From contig NC_092575.1 in the NCBI RefSeq assembly GCF_037975245.1, forward strand, positions 16,584,810 to 16,648,809: a stretch of DNA of 64,000 nucleotides. The letters run 5' to 3'. The notes under the pieces are model-generated. The model did no database searches, was not told the origin of the DNA, and was given only the letters and a program-made list of their open reading frames with translations. The translations under genes and the position numbers were made by a program. Every line of letters starts with the position of its first letter. Within the stretch, counting starts at the first letter, position 1. Of the stretch, positions 11,101 to 61,763 are shown in pieces. The stretch comes from Apostichopus japonicus (Eukaryota; Echinodermata; Holothuroidea; Aspidochirotida; Stichopodidae).

Positions 11101-11715
11101 CGGGGCCTCAACACCTGTCATACTAGTAGTACGAGTGCTTTGAAGCATTGTATTAATAGAGAGTGCTATTAGCATATTGTCCAAACTTGCTGCTGTCAAG
11201 TTTTGAAATATAATGAGCTCACCTTCATTTGTCGTCGTTATTGTAGAAAGAGTGATATTAAAGGAACACTTTGCCTCGTTCCCTAGGTCATCCGTGAAAA
11301 TATACACAACCGTCGTGTGACCCAAATTGAAAGTTGAACCTGGGATATGTGTTCTACTCTGGAAAGGCAAAGCAACTGGTGTTTGTACTCCGTAGATGCG
11401 ACTCACTGTCGTAGGCTCCTGCCATGGGACTTTCGTTGGTCCTTGCGTGGACATTTGTACATCATCAGGACAATTCAAGACTGAATGTTTGACTTTTAAG
11501 AAATATAGAAAACAAAGTAAATAAAACGTGATTGCTATTCAATCGATTTCATACTATAGTTCCTATGCTGAACAATGATTCTGTTCGTGGAAGGAAGGTA
11601 ATGGAAGGAATAACAAAGTAAATGTACGTTACAATACACTGACCAATTTGGCAAATGTCATTAAATATTTATTTAAACATTTACTTGCCTCTCGTCAGAA
11701 CCGTCTACTATATGA
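11100..11715 (-). repeat. Inverted segmental copy of the left-gene HYR region
   Basis: On the - strand this block matches about 590-1190 through the EGF-HYR intron, the HYR exon and the start of the next intron, including the flanks agacggttctgacga and tactactagtatga. The exon retains residues specific to the left-edge gene (TKVPWQEP, LPFQSR versus LPFRSR), so it came from that gene or a close relative rather than from the array. Confidence 0.8.
11223..11492 (-). CDS. Solitary inverted HYR exon, intact
   Basis: A 270-nt reading frame on the - strand, from a cttaaaag acceptor to an aatgaag/gtgagc donor, phase 1-1. It encodes a complete HYR domain: NCPDDVQMSTQG, VPWQEPTTVSR, PGSTFNLG, VVYIFTDDLGNEAKCSFNI, NEG. 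No stop or frameshift is present. No adjoining EGF, CUB or transmembrane exon could be firmly placed on this strand, so it is either an exon of a poorly preserved reverse gene or a recently duplicated pseudo-exon. Confidence 0.6.
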
Positions 11716-13340
11716 ATATGCAACACTAAACAGCGACGGTATCACCGGTGTAACACATGCATACAACTCAATTGTTAGTTTTAGATTCCAAGTTTGAGGT
11801 AAAATAAAGCCACCCGACATGATGATGTAATTCATAAGCTCTTGCGGGCTTCTCCCACATTCGTAGTCGCTAACTGCCTCACAGCCTGTATGTATTTATT
11901 TAGCTTCATGGTCCGTCAGCGGTTTTCCTTACTGATAATGGTAATGCATTGATAATGTATGCATGGTCCGACTGTAGTACAAAAAGTAAGTCAGTGTTCT
12001 TTCAATCAGCTTCATCGAACGTCATTTAAAACTTTAGTTAACTATCACTTTTAGTATGAGTAGTAGCCTAGTCAGAGACCTAGTTCTAATAAAGTTACGC
12101 TCGTAGGCCTATTTAGTACAACGGTGTGGTAGGAATGATGCAAGGATAAAACTGAATACACTATCCAGTTTTTTTAAAGTTATTTTATTTTATTAATTTG
12201 CAAGGGTGGTCTGTGTAAAATATCTCGTGTTCTCTAATCGAGATCAGATATTCAAATGAATAATCAAAGTTTTAATGTTGTTTTGGCATATTGATCATAT
12301 GGCCTGTGAGTTCAAACGAGATATGCATATAATGCACATTGTAATTATTTCCGTACCACTATAGGAACCTACAGCTTTCGTAACCGTATAATTAAAACAT
12401 GGAATTCCCTTTCAGATAATATAAAGTTTATTTAAGAAGTATTTAAGAAAATGAATCATCACAACATACTAATACGATCTTTTTGCTATGTTTATATATA
12501 TTAAGTAATTACATGTATAGCTAAATTCTTTATGAACTAGGACAATGTTATCCTGTCTAGTTATTACTTCTTAAAGTATCTGTATCATTCTGCTCATTCA
12601 ACCTGTATTATATTTTTCTTCTTTACCAGGGAGTCTTCTACTCTCAGACTGTTAAGCCAATTCAGGCTTTATAGAAGACTTCCTTTCACATTGTAATTTT
12701 TTTGTGATAAAACACAAATAAATGAACAAAATAAACAAACAAACGTGGAATTCTGTGTAAATATACTAATTAGATATACAGCTGTAAGCTTAACGTTGAT
12801 TTTAGAACTCGATTTTTTTTCACTTTCTCCCAATAAAGTACTGCATCAAATGGACTACTGTTGTATGGCATATATTCTCTTGTTTTTAAGTCTTAATTAA
12901 ATACGTGATTGCAGGATCGTCTTCTTTTATTTAGCATTTGTTGTATTCATTATGTAATGCAGTAAGCAACGACGTGTTTCTTGAGAGAATATATGATACC
13001 TACGCAGGTTATAAATCTTATTGATTAACTAAGTAGGAAAAGTTTATATCCGGTTTACAATTGAGTCCTTACACAATTAATTGATCGAAAGTAGGGCAGC
13101 AGTTTGTTATATTGCTATCCTTATTAACTAGTTAGCTAATACATAGCATTTGATATACATGCGCCAAGAGTGTACGGCTGCAGGAAAGTGAGATATCGTT
13201 AAAAACTTGCGATTTCAAACGAATTCGAGGACCGTGTGTCATATGGAATTAAGTGATACACAGTTTTTGTATCCAATGACTGAATTATGGCGTTTCAGCT
13301 GGAATAGTGTTAACATTTTGGAGAATTTTGGAGTATTTTC
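11716..13340. other. AT-rich intergenic DNA, nothing recognised
   Basis: No domain-bearing reading frame, RNA gene or clear repeat array. Around 12370-12720 there is weak resemblance to 3' retroelement sequence (a tggaattccctttcagataatata segment and an AT-rich end), but not enough for a call. Confidence 0.3.
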
Positions 13341-13642
13341 GATTCAATTTTGTGTGACAGTGTAGGCCTCTGCCATTTACTAGGCCTGCACATGGCTGTA
13401 AGATACAGCATACACAGACTTAAGGAGATTAGAAGATTACTTCCGAAGAGACCTCCCATTGATACAGTAGTATTTAGCAGACGGAAAGTGCTAAATGTAT
13501 TCAGGCCATACAGGCGCCGGGGAACGGGATTATCTGCTGAACATGGTGAAAGGAATATATCTGTACGAATAACGAATAATAGAACTATATAGCCAAACAT
13601 CTACTACCGCTGAATGAAATCAACAACAATGTAAAGATACAC

Positions 13643-14164
13643 TTGGAAAGGAAGAAAGAACAGACCAAGCTCGCTTTTGGATATATCAATGCCAGGTCAG
13701 TTAAAGACAAATCCATGGAGCTGCGTGATTTCATTGAAGAAGAACATATAGACGTTTTGGGTATCACAGAAACATGGTTGACGGGTGACGAAAGTGATGA
13801 TATTATTTGCAAAGTGTTGACGCCAAATAGATTTAAGTTGGATCACGTCCCAAGGACATCGGGGAAGGGTGGTGGTGTTGCTGTTGTTTATAAGTCTGGA
13901 TTAAAGTGTTCTAAACAGAAAGTGTCAAATTCATCGTTTGACCTTATTGAGACGGTTATGACAACTCGTAAAGACTGTATACGTGTAGCTGTTCTGTATC
14001 GGTACAGTCACCCGACATCATTGTTTCTGGAACATTTTCAGGACTATATCGATAGTCGATTAACATATGCGGGAAAACTTATAGTTCTTGGTGATTTTAA
14101 TTTCCAGTTGGTGAGCAAAACAATTCAGACGCTGTCAAGTTCAGGGACCTTCTCTTCAGCCTGA
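13643..14164 (+). pseudogene. AP endonuclease domain of the retrotransposon
   Basis: Visible endonuclease landmarks: GYINARSVKDKSMELRDFI, DVLGITETWL, GGGVAVVYK, then LIVLGDFNF, which correspond to the NARS, ITETWL and GDFN motifs of retrotransposon exo/endo/phosphatase nucleases that nick target DNA. The frame is lost just after the GDFNF motif, so the SDH region lies in the following frame (MSDHYPLIITCHV near 14277). Confidence 0.85.
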
Positions 14165-15056
14165 ATCTAAACCAACACATCACAACTACAACTCATATAC
14201 AAGGTCACAGTTGACCTGGTGATCACAAGATCAAATGAAAACCTAGTCGCCAATGTAACGTGTAAGCCACCCTCTATGTCTGATCACTATCCACTCATTA
14301 TTACATGTCATGTTGACAAACCTGCTGCACCAAAGAGGATAATCCAGAATAGATGTATTAAGAACATTGATATAGAGAAACTAAAGCAAGATGTCATGAA
14401 CAGCTTGTTAGTAACATCACCACCTGATGGTATCACAGACTTGGTAAGCCTCTACAGTACTACTATGCCAGATATCCTAGACTCCCATGCCCCCATTACT
14501 GTCAATGAGGTGATCATCAGGGAGCATTCCCATTGTTCGCTGAGGAGCTGGCTGATGCTCGTCGAAAACGCCGTCATTCAGAACGACGATGGAAGCGACT
14601 GGGCTCTCTGTTCACCTAGATGGTGTACGACATCACAGGAACAACTACAACATGTTATGTAAAACAGGTAAATCAAAATACTACCAAAGGGAAATAGAAT
14701 ATAATAAGAGTGATCAAAAACATATTTTTAAGATTATTGACAAGTAACAGCAGAATAGAAGTGAGCAAATACTCCCCTCTATCGGTGACTTTTTGAGGAC
14801 GAGATATTACAAATTAAAAAACAACGTTTTTACCTGTCAACATACCCACAGTCATCACCCTGCCCGAGAATGTCATCCCGTTGTCGTTTTGTTCGGTCAA
14901 CCATGGACGAAGAGATGAGGAAGATTATCATGTCTGACAATTCCAAGACGAGAAGCCTAGACCCTATACCTATATCTCTATTAAAGGAAGTAATAGACTG
15001 TATACTTCCCATACTCACTCACCTAGTGAATATCTCTTGGTTCATCATGTGTTCCT

Positions 15057-15874
15057 ATGTCGCTTAAGTCTGCCTCTGTTACACCAATTATCAAGAAACC
15101 CACACTCGATAGCGAGGATAACAAGAACTACCGACCGGTCAGCAATCTTCCTTACGTGTCTAAGCTAGTTGAGAATTGGTTATGGGGCAACTACATGAAC
15201 ATATGGAGCGGAATGACTTGTATGAATAAAATCAGTCAGCATACAGGAAGCATCACAGAACTGAGACTGCACTTGTTAAAATTACCAATGACTTATAATG
15301 TCCCTTGGACAGAAATCATTGCGTGTTCTTAGTGATGCTTGATCAAAGTACAGCGTTTGACACTATAAATCAAGATCTTTTACTACACCGCCTTACTGAA
15401 TCGTTTGCAGTCACAGGTACCGCACATTCATGGCTAGTGTCTTATTTGAAACAACGTACCCAGTCAGTTATGATAAATGGCAAGTCTTTAGCTAGTTAGG
15501 ACTTACTGACATGCTTTCCCCAGGGTTCGGTATTGGGCCCATACATGTATCAATTGTATACATCTCCACTGTTTGCAATTACAGAGAAACACAGAATTAA
15601 CATGCACATGTATGCTGACGACACGCAGTTATATGTTTCATGTGATCCAAAGGATGCTGATACTATGCTACGTCGACTGGAGAGTGCGATATCAGAATTA
15701 CGAGAATGGATGACGGACAACCACCTGAAATTAAATGATGCTAAAACCGAATTTCTAATTATCTGTAAAAGAAGTACAAAGAAGTTTCTATCACACAGCA
15801 CAGAAATTACGATATTAAAAAACAGAAATTACAACCTTCAAAGGTTGCTGCAAGTGTATCAGCCTTCAACATAG
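15057..15874 (+). pseudogene. Reverse transcriptase fragments of the retrotransposon
   Basis: Three overlapping frames. 15057-15332 has SVTPIIKKP and NKNYRPVSNLPYVSKLVE. 15305-15499 has FLVMLDQSTAFDTINQDLLL, where the usual catalytic D-S-A-F-D is present. 15533-15874 has [13 protein letters not shown] and MYADDTQLY, which contains the YADD catalytic box. In-frame stops and shifts make it a pseudogene. Confidence 0.85.
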
Positions 15875-16339
15875 GAGCCGTTTTAGACACAGAATAAGGC
15901 ATGATACCCCATATTAACATTGTTGTTAGTACGTGCTATTCGCATCTCCGACAGATATCACATATCCGCCCATTTCTGACTCGTGATGCCCATACTACAA
16001 TTTGGTCAACGCTACCATCACGTACCGTCTGGATTATGGCAAAAGCCTGCTCTTTGGACTCCCCGACTCTGTAATTCGCAAGCTGGAAAGTGTTAAAAAA
16101 AATGCTGCTCGTATGGTTTGTAAGAAAAGGAAAAGAGACCATGCCACACCACTACTATAATCACTGCATTGACTACCAAAAGATTTTCGAGTGAAATTTA
16201 ATATTAACCTACTCACCTACAAAGCTCTGCACGGTCTCGCCCCTACCACCTGTCTTGTCTCCTTACACCGTACAAACCTGGCAGAATCCTACGGTCATCA
16301 TCTCAGGAATGGCTTAATATACCTAGTTCATCATGTCAA

Positions 16340-17186
16340 ACGTTACTTTTTGAGTTATTGATGATTTAGAAAGTTTCAGACTTTTACCTGTAATGAACTC
16401 GATTGACCTTACCACTTCACAGAAAGCAATATTATTCTTGAACTTAGCAAGTTCAATCTAAATGCAGTGTGTGAGGCACATCCAAGCTTCCCTTCTTGAT
16501 TATTTATCGTTTCTTAGAACATTTTCAAAATTTGACCTCACTTTGACCCCAAAGTAGCCTTACTTATGTAATCTGTCCGAAATGGAATATATGGTATATA
16601 TGCCCTTGTTATCATTTAAGATGGATCCATATACTAAGTATGCAGCTTACCAATGCTTTGCGTTCGTCTTGGGAAGTACAACGTGTCAGCGTTTGCCTCT
16701 TATTGACTTCCACTGTCATGTAATCTTCGCGGAAACCGATAGAGTTCTTTGTACATTGAGATGCATTCACGTAACGAATATAAAGTTCAATGATCTACAG
16801 TGCATTATTTCGGTAATGACGTCATCGTTTTTACAAGCTACACTATATCACACTTGCTTAATGCTAATAACTGCTAATATCGTTGACCATTCCTTAGTAC
16901 TTTCTTCTAGTAATGCGATGGTACATACCAAGCCAACCAGGAAGAGATTTAAGCTGATAGAGATTGAAACTAACAACTTACATACAAAGTCAGTTAGAGG
17001 ATGTGTGCCATGGTTTGTAAACAACTTGATTTTCTGTTGTTTTGCTTTGGAAATCGTATCAATTAAGACTGCCATTTGGTTTTATTAGTTTTGGCTTCGG
17101 CAACGGATGTTCAACACAAGATAATATTTTTATGCGTCTGCAACACAACAAGCAACTGTAGCAGTGATAACAAGATTAACTCAACC
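16340..17186. other. Upstream region of the array gene
   Basis: Expected to contain the promoter and 5' UTR for the signal-peptide exon. No clear TATA box at a suitable distance. A 168-codon open frame at 16582-17088 has no recognisable domain and overlaps an open frame on the other strand. It is left uncalled. Confidence 0.3.
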
Positions 17187-54722
<37,536 letters not shown>

Positions 54723-55379
54723 GTGAGTTCAAGTTATGTTTCAAATCTTGAAAGCAGCATGTTAGGACAATAATGCTATAATAGCACTCTCCATTAATAC
54801 AATGCTTCAAACACTCGTACTACTAGTATGAATAGTTCCTAACCTTTATCTGACAGAAACGTGGTACATTTTAAGAAACGTCACCCCAGATAGAGCCTGA
54901 GCCCAAAGACCAACAACTTGATCCACTCTCACCCCCTGTCCGTTACATCGAAACAGGATATTAATACTGCTGAAACTGTCAGTGCGAGTGCTTTGAAGCG
55001 TTGCACGGAGATGCAGTATATAAAATTTGTCCCAACTGAGTTGTTAAGTGCTCACAACTATCCAAACCATTACTACAAAATATCCATCGGAAATTTTCTT
55101 GATTATGAAGGATTTATACGAATAAGTGTGATCGTATGTTCATGGATATGTATTTTCTATAGGATATATCCTTTACAATTTAGCCCAACTGATATCATAA
55201 GGTGTTGAGTGTGATTCCGTCATGCTATAAAAGAGTGTCTCTCAATTCCCCAAAACTTACTGGATTGGGGATTTACGAACGACGATAGTAACCTGTATCC
55301 CACTCCACATTTACACTTCCCCATCTAACTAACTAAAAATTGGGACGTTTTAGCACCATTATGCCACCAGGGCTCACAG

Positions 55380-56400
55380 ATACAGGTAAGTATCCCTTCT
55401 CGTAAAATAAAGTTTTGGGGAATTTACTTCGCTCCTCTCTTACCTGTCTTCTACTCCACATCTGCACGGAGTGGCACTTCTACAATGGCGGGAGGCCCAA
55501 CGGACGGGACCTACCCGAAGGAGCTCTCAACACTGCACGCTCAAAAGCCGTTTTCGATGCAAGGGTGTCGGACAGATACGCGGTTAGAAAAGTCGACGGT
55601 GTCTTCCATGCTGCTGCCTTTATCATATCTTCTAGGGGCACCCCTGCGAACAGGGCTTGCGCCTGGCCTCAAAGGTCGTATGTACTTATTCTCTCCTGCC
55701 GGTGTATGGGGCTGGATCAGTTGCACAATCCATCTGAGGATCGTATCTTTAGAGGCTGATGTGTAAGGCGCGGATGGACTAATACATAATATTGGTCAGG
55801 TATGTAGTTCCTTGGTTCTGTCAATATTCTACAGGAACGCTCTACCTGGATACCACAGCTTATCCTCTCTGATTGATGAGAAATGAGAAATCTTGGGGAG
55901 GAAGATACCTCCCGGTACGAAGTCCAGTGTCTGGTTCTTCGGTAGGAACGCCGGTTCGGGATTAGGCGAGCGCCGTGTGATTGTCGACGTGTATATGCCC
56001 CCCCCTCCCCCCGCCACGGAGAGCCCCTGCAGGCGACTTCTTATCCTGGATGATGATGCAGCCACAAAGGACACGGTTTTGTACGTCAGGTGGCATAGAG
56101 ACGCCATGGGTTCAAAGGGGTCACCAGTTATATCCCTGAGAATTCCGTTTTATACTCCATGAACGCGGGAGTTTCCGGGTTACAGGTCTACGATTATACA
56201 TCCCCCGGATGACTTCAGCAATAACTTCGTTGGAACCGAAGGCGCATCCGTCATGGAACCCTGTGTGGATCGCATCAATCGCTGATCGGTAGATCCGGAT
56301 AGTCGAGACTTTTTTGCCCTGGTGAAAGAGGGACATGATCAAATATGTGATTGGTAAACAGACGCTGAATTAACGTGGCTCAACCTGGGTGTTAGTTCAG
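55380..56400 (-). mobile_element. DIRS-like retroelement remnant, copy B
   Basis: Homologous to 36.4-37.5 kb and in the same orientation and place relative to the HYR exon. The - strand fragments 56121-56342 and 55829-56107 carry VSTIRIYRSAIDAIHTGF, EVIRGMYNRRPVTRKLPRS, LCHLTYKTVSFVAASSS and PAFLPKNQTLDFVPG. Frameshifted. Confidence 0.65.
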
Positions 56401-57139
56401 CTTTACATTACAGGTCAGGCACTTCGGCAGATACATGGTTCTACGTAATTGCACATTGGAAAATTATGTTTCTGTGCAGTATGAAAATTAAACTTTTGTG
56501 CACCAAAAATAAATGATGAATAAAGTAAAACATGTCACAGAATTGCAAATAAAAAGCAGCTAGGCCTACTTGTCTTATGTATCCTGTCTTTTAACTGATG
56601 ATCGGTTTTTGAAAAATATCGCTATTAGTCCATTACACTGCTTGAATCAAAGCGACCTTTTACGCAATGAAAATATAAGGTTGATACCACTCGCACCTGC
56701 TGTTAAGTGTACATCTTTACAAAATTTCAGAGAGGCAATAACAGCAAACTTGTCTCATAACTCCTTAAATTGTTGTATATGGCATGTAGGAAATGCCTTA
56801 AGAAATCATTTGGGAGATGCTTATCCATCTAAGTGTATTGGTATATTGTGACTCAAAACATCTTTTCCTTCACGCTGTTGTGGTAACGAACCAACTTTTA
56901 CCTACCGTTGTATGTACAAGCAATGTACGAACCCTTATGTGCCAATGCAAATATAGCGACACAGTTAATCCAACGGTACTTTGTTCGCTAGTTTGCTGTT
57001 TCGCTGTTACTATCTAAGGATGCCCATCAGCTAATTTCCAATTGCCAACAACCTAACATATTCTGATGAGGCGTAACGCACATGTAATCTAATAGACTGG
57101 TCGGTTGGAGATACGGTACATTATGAAACAAGGATTCCA

Positions 57140-57690
57140 CAATTTGATTCTCTGGTTACTCCAAATGAGATTTGACCTCGACAAAAACCATCGGCTTCTT
57201 GTACTTCACGTGTCACAACTACATACTGAATGTGGGATTGGTCCAAGCTTCCCTTTTTGAGATGTCGTGTTTACAAGGTTTTCACAATTTGACCCTAGTT
57301 ACCCCAAATGAACTTTGACCCACACAAAAACCATGTCGGTTTCTTTAACTGAATGTGGTACTCCTTCAAACGAAATACGAGATTGATCTAAGCTTTTCTT
57401 CTTGAGATATCGTGTTATTAAGGTGTTCACAATTTGACCCCAAGTGACGTTTGACCTCCTCTAAAAAAAAAGGACATTTTTTCTCCCAAATGTGGTTCTC
57501 CTACAAATGAAATATGAGATTATACCAAGCTCCTCTTCTTGAGATATCGCGTTAAAAGGATTCCACAGTTTGACCCCTGGTGATACAAAGATCTTTGACC
57601 TCCTCTCAAAGCAATTGGCTTCTTCTACATAATGTGATACACCTACTCACCAAATATGAGATTGGTCAAAGCTTCCCTTCTTCAATTCGT
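57140..57690. repeat. Degenerate tandem repeat (about 110-120 bases), copy B
   Basis: Same repeat as 38160-38780: tttgacct, atcggcttcttgtact, ggtccaagcttccctt, cttgagatatcg segments recur four to five times. Confidence 0.8.
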
Positions 57691-59382
57691 CACACACGCG
57701 CGCATACACATCCGTCTGCATGACAACATAGGTAACAATTATCATCGAGACCAAAAGCCTCAAAAATGTTTATGCTTCAAGCAGCGAAACTTTGACATGT
57801 GTATGTTCTTCACTTTGTATAAGAAGTATTATTTTTGGTGGTGGTCACTTACGGGCAAAAGAAGTAATCATTCAAAAATCTTCTAAACTGTTTAGGTACT
57901 CGATAAGAAGGGCATGCAGGAATCCCAGACTTGATATATACTACTCGCTATAGACCGACATATATATATATACACTCTAAAAACTGAAGTGCTAATTTAG
58001 TAGCTCCAACACGGTGCTAGTCATCAATTAGCACTTTAAGAGCTAGTATCTCAACCTTCAAGTGTTAAATAACTTGCACCATACCAAAGTGCTATCGCCG
58101 CAGTTGTGTCGCACTGCACTTGTTAAGTGCTGAAAGTTTCGTATTAACTTTTGATTGGCTGAAGGCGGTGACGTCAGTAACATGCAACAACGCTATTGGT
58201 TATAACCAAATAGTTGCATATCGCATCGCTAGACGTGACAAGTGACGAACGTTCCACCGGCAGACGTAAGTTTCTGAATTGAAATCTGTGAATATTCTCC
58301 AGAGTAAGGAATATTTGAAAGCTGATATGGCGACCTTTCATGAAATTCGAGTGATCATTCATGTTTTCAATAACCTAGCTTTGCTGATGACGTCGGGAAT
58401 TTCCTTCAAATAATACCTCTGTCGACGTCTTAGTGATGGTAGCCTACCACTTATTTCATAGGTCTATTCACGTATGTAAATGCCAAATGCGCTCTTATAT
58501 AACATTAGGCTATGCCAAGTTTATGATTGGGCGTATATAGGCCTAGCCGACCTCCTTATTGTAACATTTATAAGGCCTAACTTTATGGCCGCAAATGGCG
58601 ATTCGATTGAGGTGTACTACTGGTACTACAGTCTACTGCGTTTGCACAAGTGGCCATCACAGAGTCTTAACGTATAAGAGAGGCAGGCCCAATGCAATAA
58701 GTATTGGTATTGGTTTATATGCCAATGCCTAAAGAATATGAGCCGATGGCCGCTAGACGACCACAAGAGAACGTTTTGGACGGCCTGTCACTCCATATTA
58801 CGCTTTGAATTTGTGGTAGCCTAGCCTAGGTCTAACATTATTGTGGTAACAGGGCTAACGTTGTGTTGTTAATGTTACTTTGCAGTGTAAGGTCTGTGTG
58901 TGATTGCCGACTACAAAATGAAGTAGCCTACAAAGTACAAGTACAAACCATACTTCACAGTCATACATTATTCAGGTTTAAAGAAAAATTAAAGTAAATG
59001 TAAAAATAAAATAATGATCAGAGTAATTGTATACATCCTATTCTTATTTGACCTTCATAGTGTTTCCCATATTTCATGCATCGCTTAATGTTGTGTACCC
59101 TAATTGTTTGCACCTAACAAGGAAGGCCTACTATAAGTATCTTTTCTTTTGAAATGATGACTCCCAATGTAAATATGCTTCACTTAAGATGTTCTGTCAT
59201 GGAAAGTGAAAGACTATAGGTAGGCTTAATTTTCCAATTAATTTGAAACAAATTTAGGTGAAACTTTAAACATGCTTTTTTTTATACTGTTTATAGACTC
59301 AAGCTTTTGCAGAAAAATGAAAGAAACCTGACATGTTTTGGGATTCATTGCATGTTTTCTTGTTCTATTCTTTTACTTGTAG

Positions 59383-59547
59383 ATTTTGCAAGACTTTGAG
59401 CAGATGTATGGAGATCAGGTCGCCAATAACTTTTTGATGAAATGGGAGGGTACATTCCCGCTTCATTTGGAAGTACATAGCATGTACTCACCAACTCAGC
59501 TCTGCGGGACCTTCGGTTTGAATTTGAAGAAACAGAAAAGTCTGAGG
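59383..59547 (+). CDS. Transposon-borne gene, exon with FEQMYGD motif
   Basis: 165 nt after a ttttacttgtag acceptor, ending at gtatgt, phase 0-0. ILQDFEQMYGDQVANNFLMK, WEGTFPLHLEV, SPTQLCGTFGLNLKKQ. The layout resembles the segment before the C-terminal region of SAMD3-like uncharacterised proteins. Its exit phase (0) does not fit the next recognised exon (needs 1), so an exon between them is probably missing from this call. Confidence 0.45.
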
Positions 59548-60799
59548 GTATGTTTCAAAAAAGTGCTAACATTTTGTAGTCATGTGACTCTTATTGTGCA
59601 AGTTCAGTCAAGTTTTCTGTAGTGAATATTTGGTGTGTTAGCTCTTTAAAAGACTGCTATAGGTGAAATCATGTACAGAAAAGTGGCAATGCTGTTAACA
59701 GTTTGTCTGGTACCCAACTTTCTTTAAACATACATGGAAGAAATGAATGAAAGTGATTAAACTAAAACTGAATTACATTCCAATCTAGATTTTGAGAAGA
59801 CTTAAGTTCTGACACCATAGAAGCTGGTGGGTGCTTATGTGATTGGTGGGCATCTACCTGTCTAACAATAGTTCATTAAGTGGTATTATCTCCTGCAGTC
59901 TTATGTGAATTTTCAAGTACTGGAGCTAACTTGGCTAAACTGATCCATGGGAGGGGACCCATCACGAATGTATCCAAAAATTGAGGTCAAAGATCATTTA
60001 AGTGTCAATTCAGGCTGAAGCGTGTGAATCAAAAATAGCCAGATCATTATCAGATTGCTCGCAAATTGTTGAAATCAGTGGATTAAAACTTGTATCCAGA
60101 TTTCAGATCAAAGGTTATAACTATTGGGTCTAAATTTGTAGCCAGTTCTTAGGCCCATTCACTAAAATTGATTAAGCTGGCAATCCTGTTCACTTTTGCT
60201 TTAATTCCAGCTGTGGAGTAAGGGTAAACTGAAGGAAATTTGTTTCTTGAGCCACGTACTGTTAAAGCGCTGTGGGTGGAGGGGTGTGTTATTATTCTAG
60301 AAACATTCTAGAACCAATGTTGTAAGTCTGGTGGTGTAGGGTTGTACCTGTATAGCCACTTGCTTGGTTCATTCATTGATACGAGTTACTGTACCACTTG
60401 ATGCCTTAGTTTCCTCCATCCAACAGTGTATTCAATAAGCAAAAGTATTAATTTCCTGGCCTAACCAATTTCAATTATAGAAGAATCCCAGAAATCGTTC
60501 AGTCTTCCACCATATTTATTTTAGTGACTTTGAAAAGACCTATAACTGTGAAATTGACATAGGCCTATGTAATTGGGTTCAGTGGACATAAAAGTATATC
60601 AGAATGTTTTTTTTTTTTTTTTTTGGCATGCAGTGCCTATGTGTAATTTGTATTGCAATTTCTAGAGCAAGTAGTAGGAACAAACAATTACTAACTGACA
60701 CGTCACACTATTTTGTTGACATATACATCTGTTTTGTTGAGATATGTAATCTGTTTTTATGTTTTTCATTATTAAGAAACTTTTCATTTTCTTCTTTAG

Positions 60800-60918
60800 A
60801 ACATGCATCCAGGTACGGTCTCTTTGCATTGGTTCACCTATTGCCATCTTTCAACACAAGGAAAAGTAGAAAATGCAGTCGAGATGACAATGTCCGTTAC
60901 TTCATCGCCTGGCAACCA
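60800..60918 (+). CDS. Transposon-borne gene, middle exon
   Basis: 119 nt, phase 1 to 0, ttctttag acceptor and gtaagt donor. HASRYGLFALVHLLPSFNTR, KCSRDDNVRYFIAWQP. The LLP...R...S..D.V..FI...P pattern is that of the multicopy SAMD3-like protein family. Joins the next exon in frame as WQP-IGTNVEEY. Confidence 0.6.
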
Positions 60919-61430
60919 GTAAGTTGTTTTGTGTGTTGAGTGGGAAAGATCTGCCAAAATTCATGCAGAGTGATCAATCTTTAACCATTTGAGCCTAGGG
61001 GATATTGGTACTGACATTCTGTCCTCTAGGCCTCAGCCCCTTGGCTCAATCTGTGCTGGGCGGTCCAGGTAGGTGCTCTTATTAAATGTGTCTTTCCTTC
61101 AGGAGATAAGAGTCAACCACATAAAACTATCTGATCCAGATGTGGGTTATTGTAGACTATTCTGTACCTGAGCCAGATAATCCTGTATTATATATCAAGT
61201 TATATTTGCATATTTTTGTAGCTGGTTAGTTATTAATATGGATTTTATATTTGGTTAAAATATGGCACAAGCCAGGCAGCGGTTCAGGCAAGATACATAA
61301 TAGTACAGTTAGTGATGCAAGCAGGATGTGAAGTAATTGTCAGCTGGACTAGTTGAAGTTTTCAGAGGTTACTAGAGAAATCGGCACTACTTTGGAAATT
61401 AATGCATGAATTAATTTCCTTTCTTCTTAG

Positions 61431-61763
61431 ATCGGAACAAATGTGGAAGAATATGCAAAGAAAAGCCAACTCAGCAGAAAACAGCCACACCTCTTGGCCA
61501 TTGGAAGCAATGTGACTGACTTGCAGCAGTTTTTTGTAGTTCTGGATGGAGTTGCCCTACCTGTTTCCAGGCAAGCATGTGGAATTGTAGCAGCTACAGA
61601 TATTCTAATGAAAGTTCATTATGTTTTTATTGTAGCATATGCGGTGCAGCTCACAGATTTCTACACCTTTATCCAAACTGTGGTGTATGGCATACCTCCA
61701 TCAGGTCAAAAGATAAGTAATCGTGTTAAGGAGATAAGGATTGCTTTGCAAAATGTGGAGTAG
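61431..61763 (+). CDS. Transposon-borne gene, terminal exon (SAMD3-like C-terminus)
   Basis: 333 nt after a ttcttcttag acceptor to a TAG stop. IGTNVEEYAKKSQLSRKQPH, LLAIGSNVTDLQQFFVVLDG, ALPVSRQACGIVAATDILMK, VHYVFIVAYAVQLTDFYTFI and QTVVYGIPPSGQKI. The series P-LLA.G.......FFV..D...LP....A...LF..H.VFN..Y......Y.F.Q. is familiar from numerous fish and invertebrate proteins annotated as SAMD3-like. Function unknown; its location in a TIR element suggests that the family travels with, or drives, transposons. Confidence 0.65.
   Translation: MGTNVEEYAKKSQLSRKQPHLLAIGSNVTDLQQFFVVLDGVALPVSRQACGIVAATDILMKVHYVFIVAYAVQLTDFYTFIQTVVYGIPPSGQKISNRVKEIRIALQNVE

Larger units (their letters stand above)
13350..16330 (+). 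mobile_element. Decayed CR1/L2-like non-LTR retrotransposon
   Basis: Consecutive + strand fragments in the order expected for a CR1/L2-type element: a short ORF1-end or pre-endonuclease segment (13350-13592), an AP endonuclease (13643-14164), a linker, RT palm and thumb pieces (about 15057-15874), and a C-terminal region readable to about 16330 (RLDYGKSLLFGLPDSVI, ARMVCKKRKRDHATP, SLHWLPKDFRVKFNINLLTY, KALHGLAPTT). Several frameshifts and stops separate the blocks, so it is inactive. The clade is inferred from motif style. Confidence 0.85.

Noticed and set aside
16582-17088. 168-codon frame just upstream of the array signal peptide
   Set aside because: No family resemblance, odd composition and an overlapping opposite frame; more likely promoter or UTR sequence.
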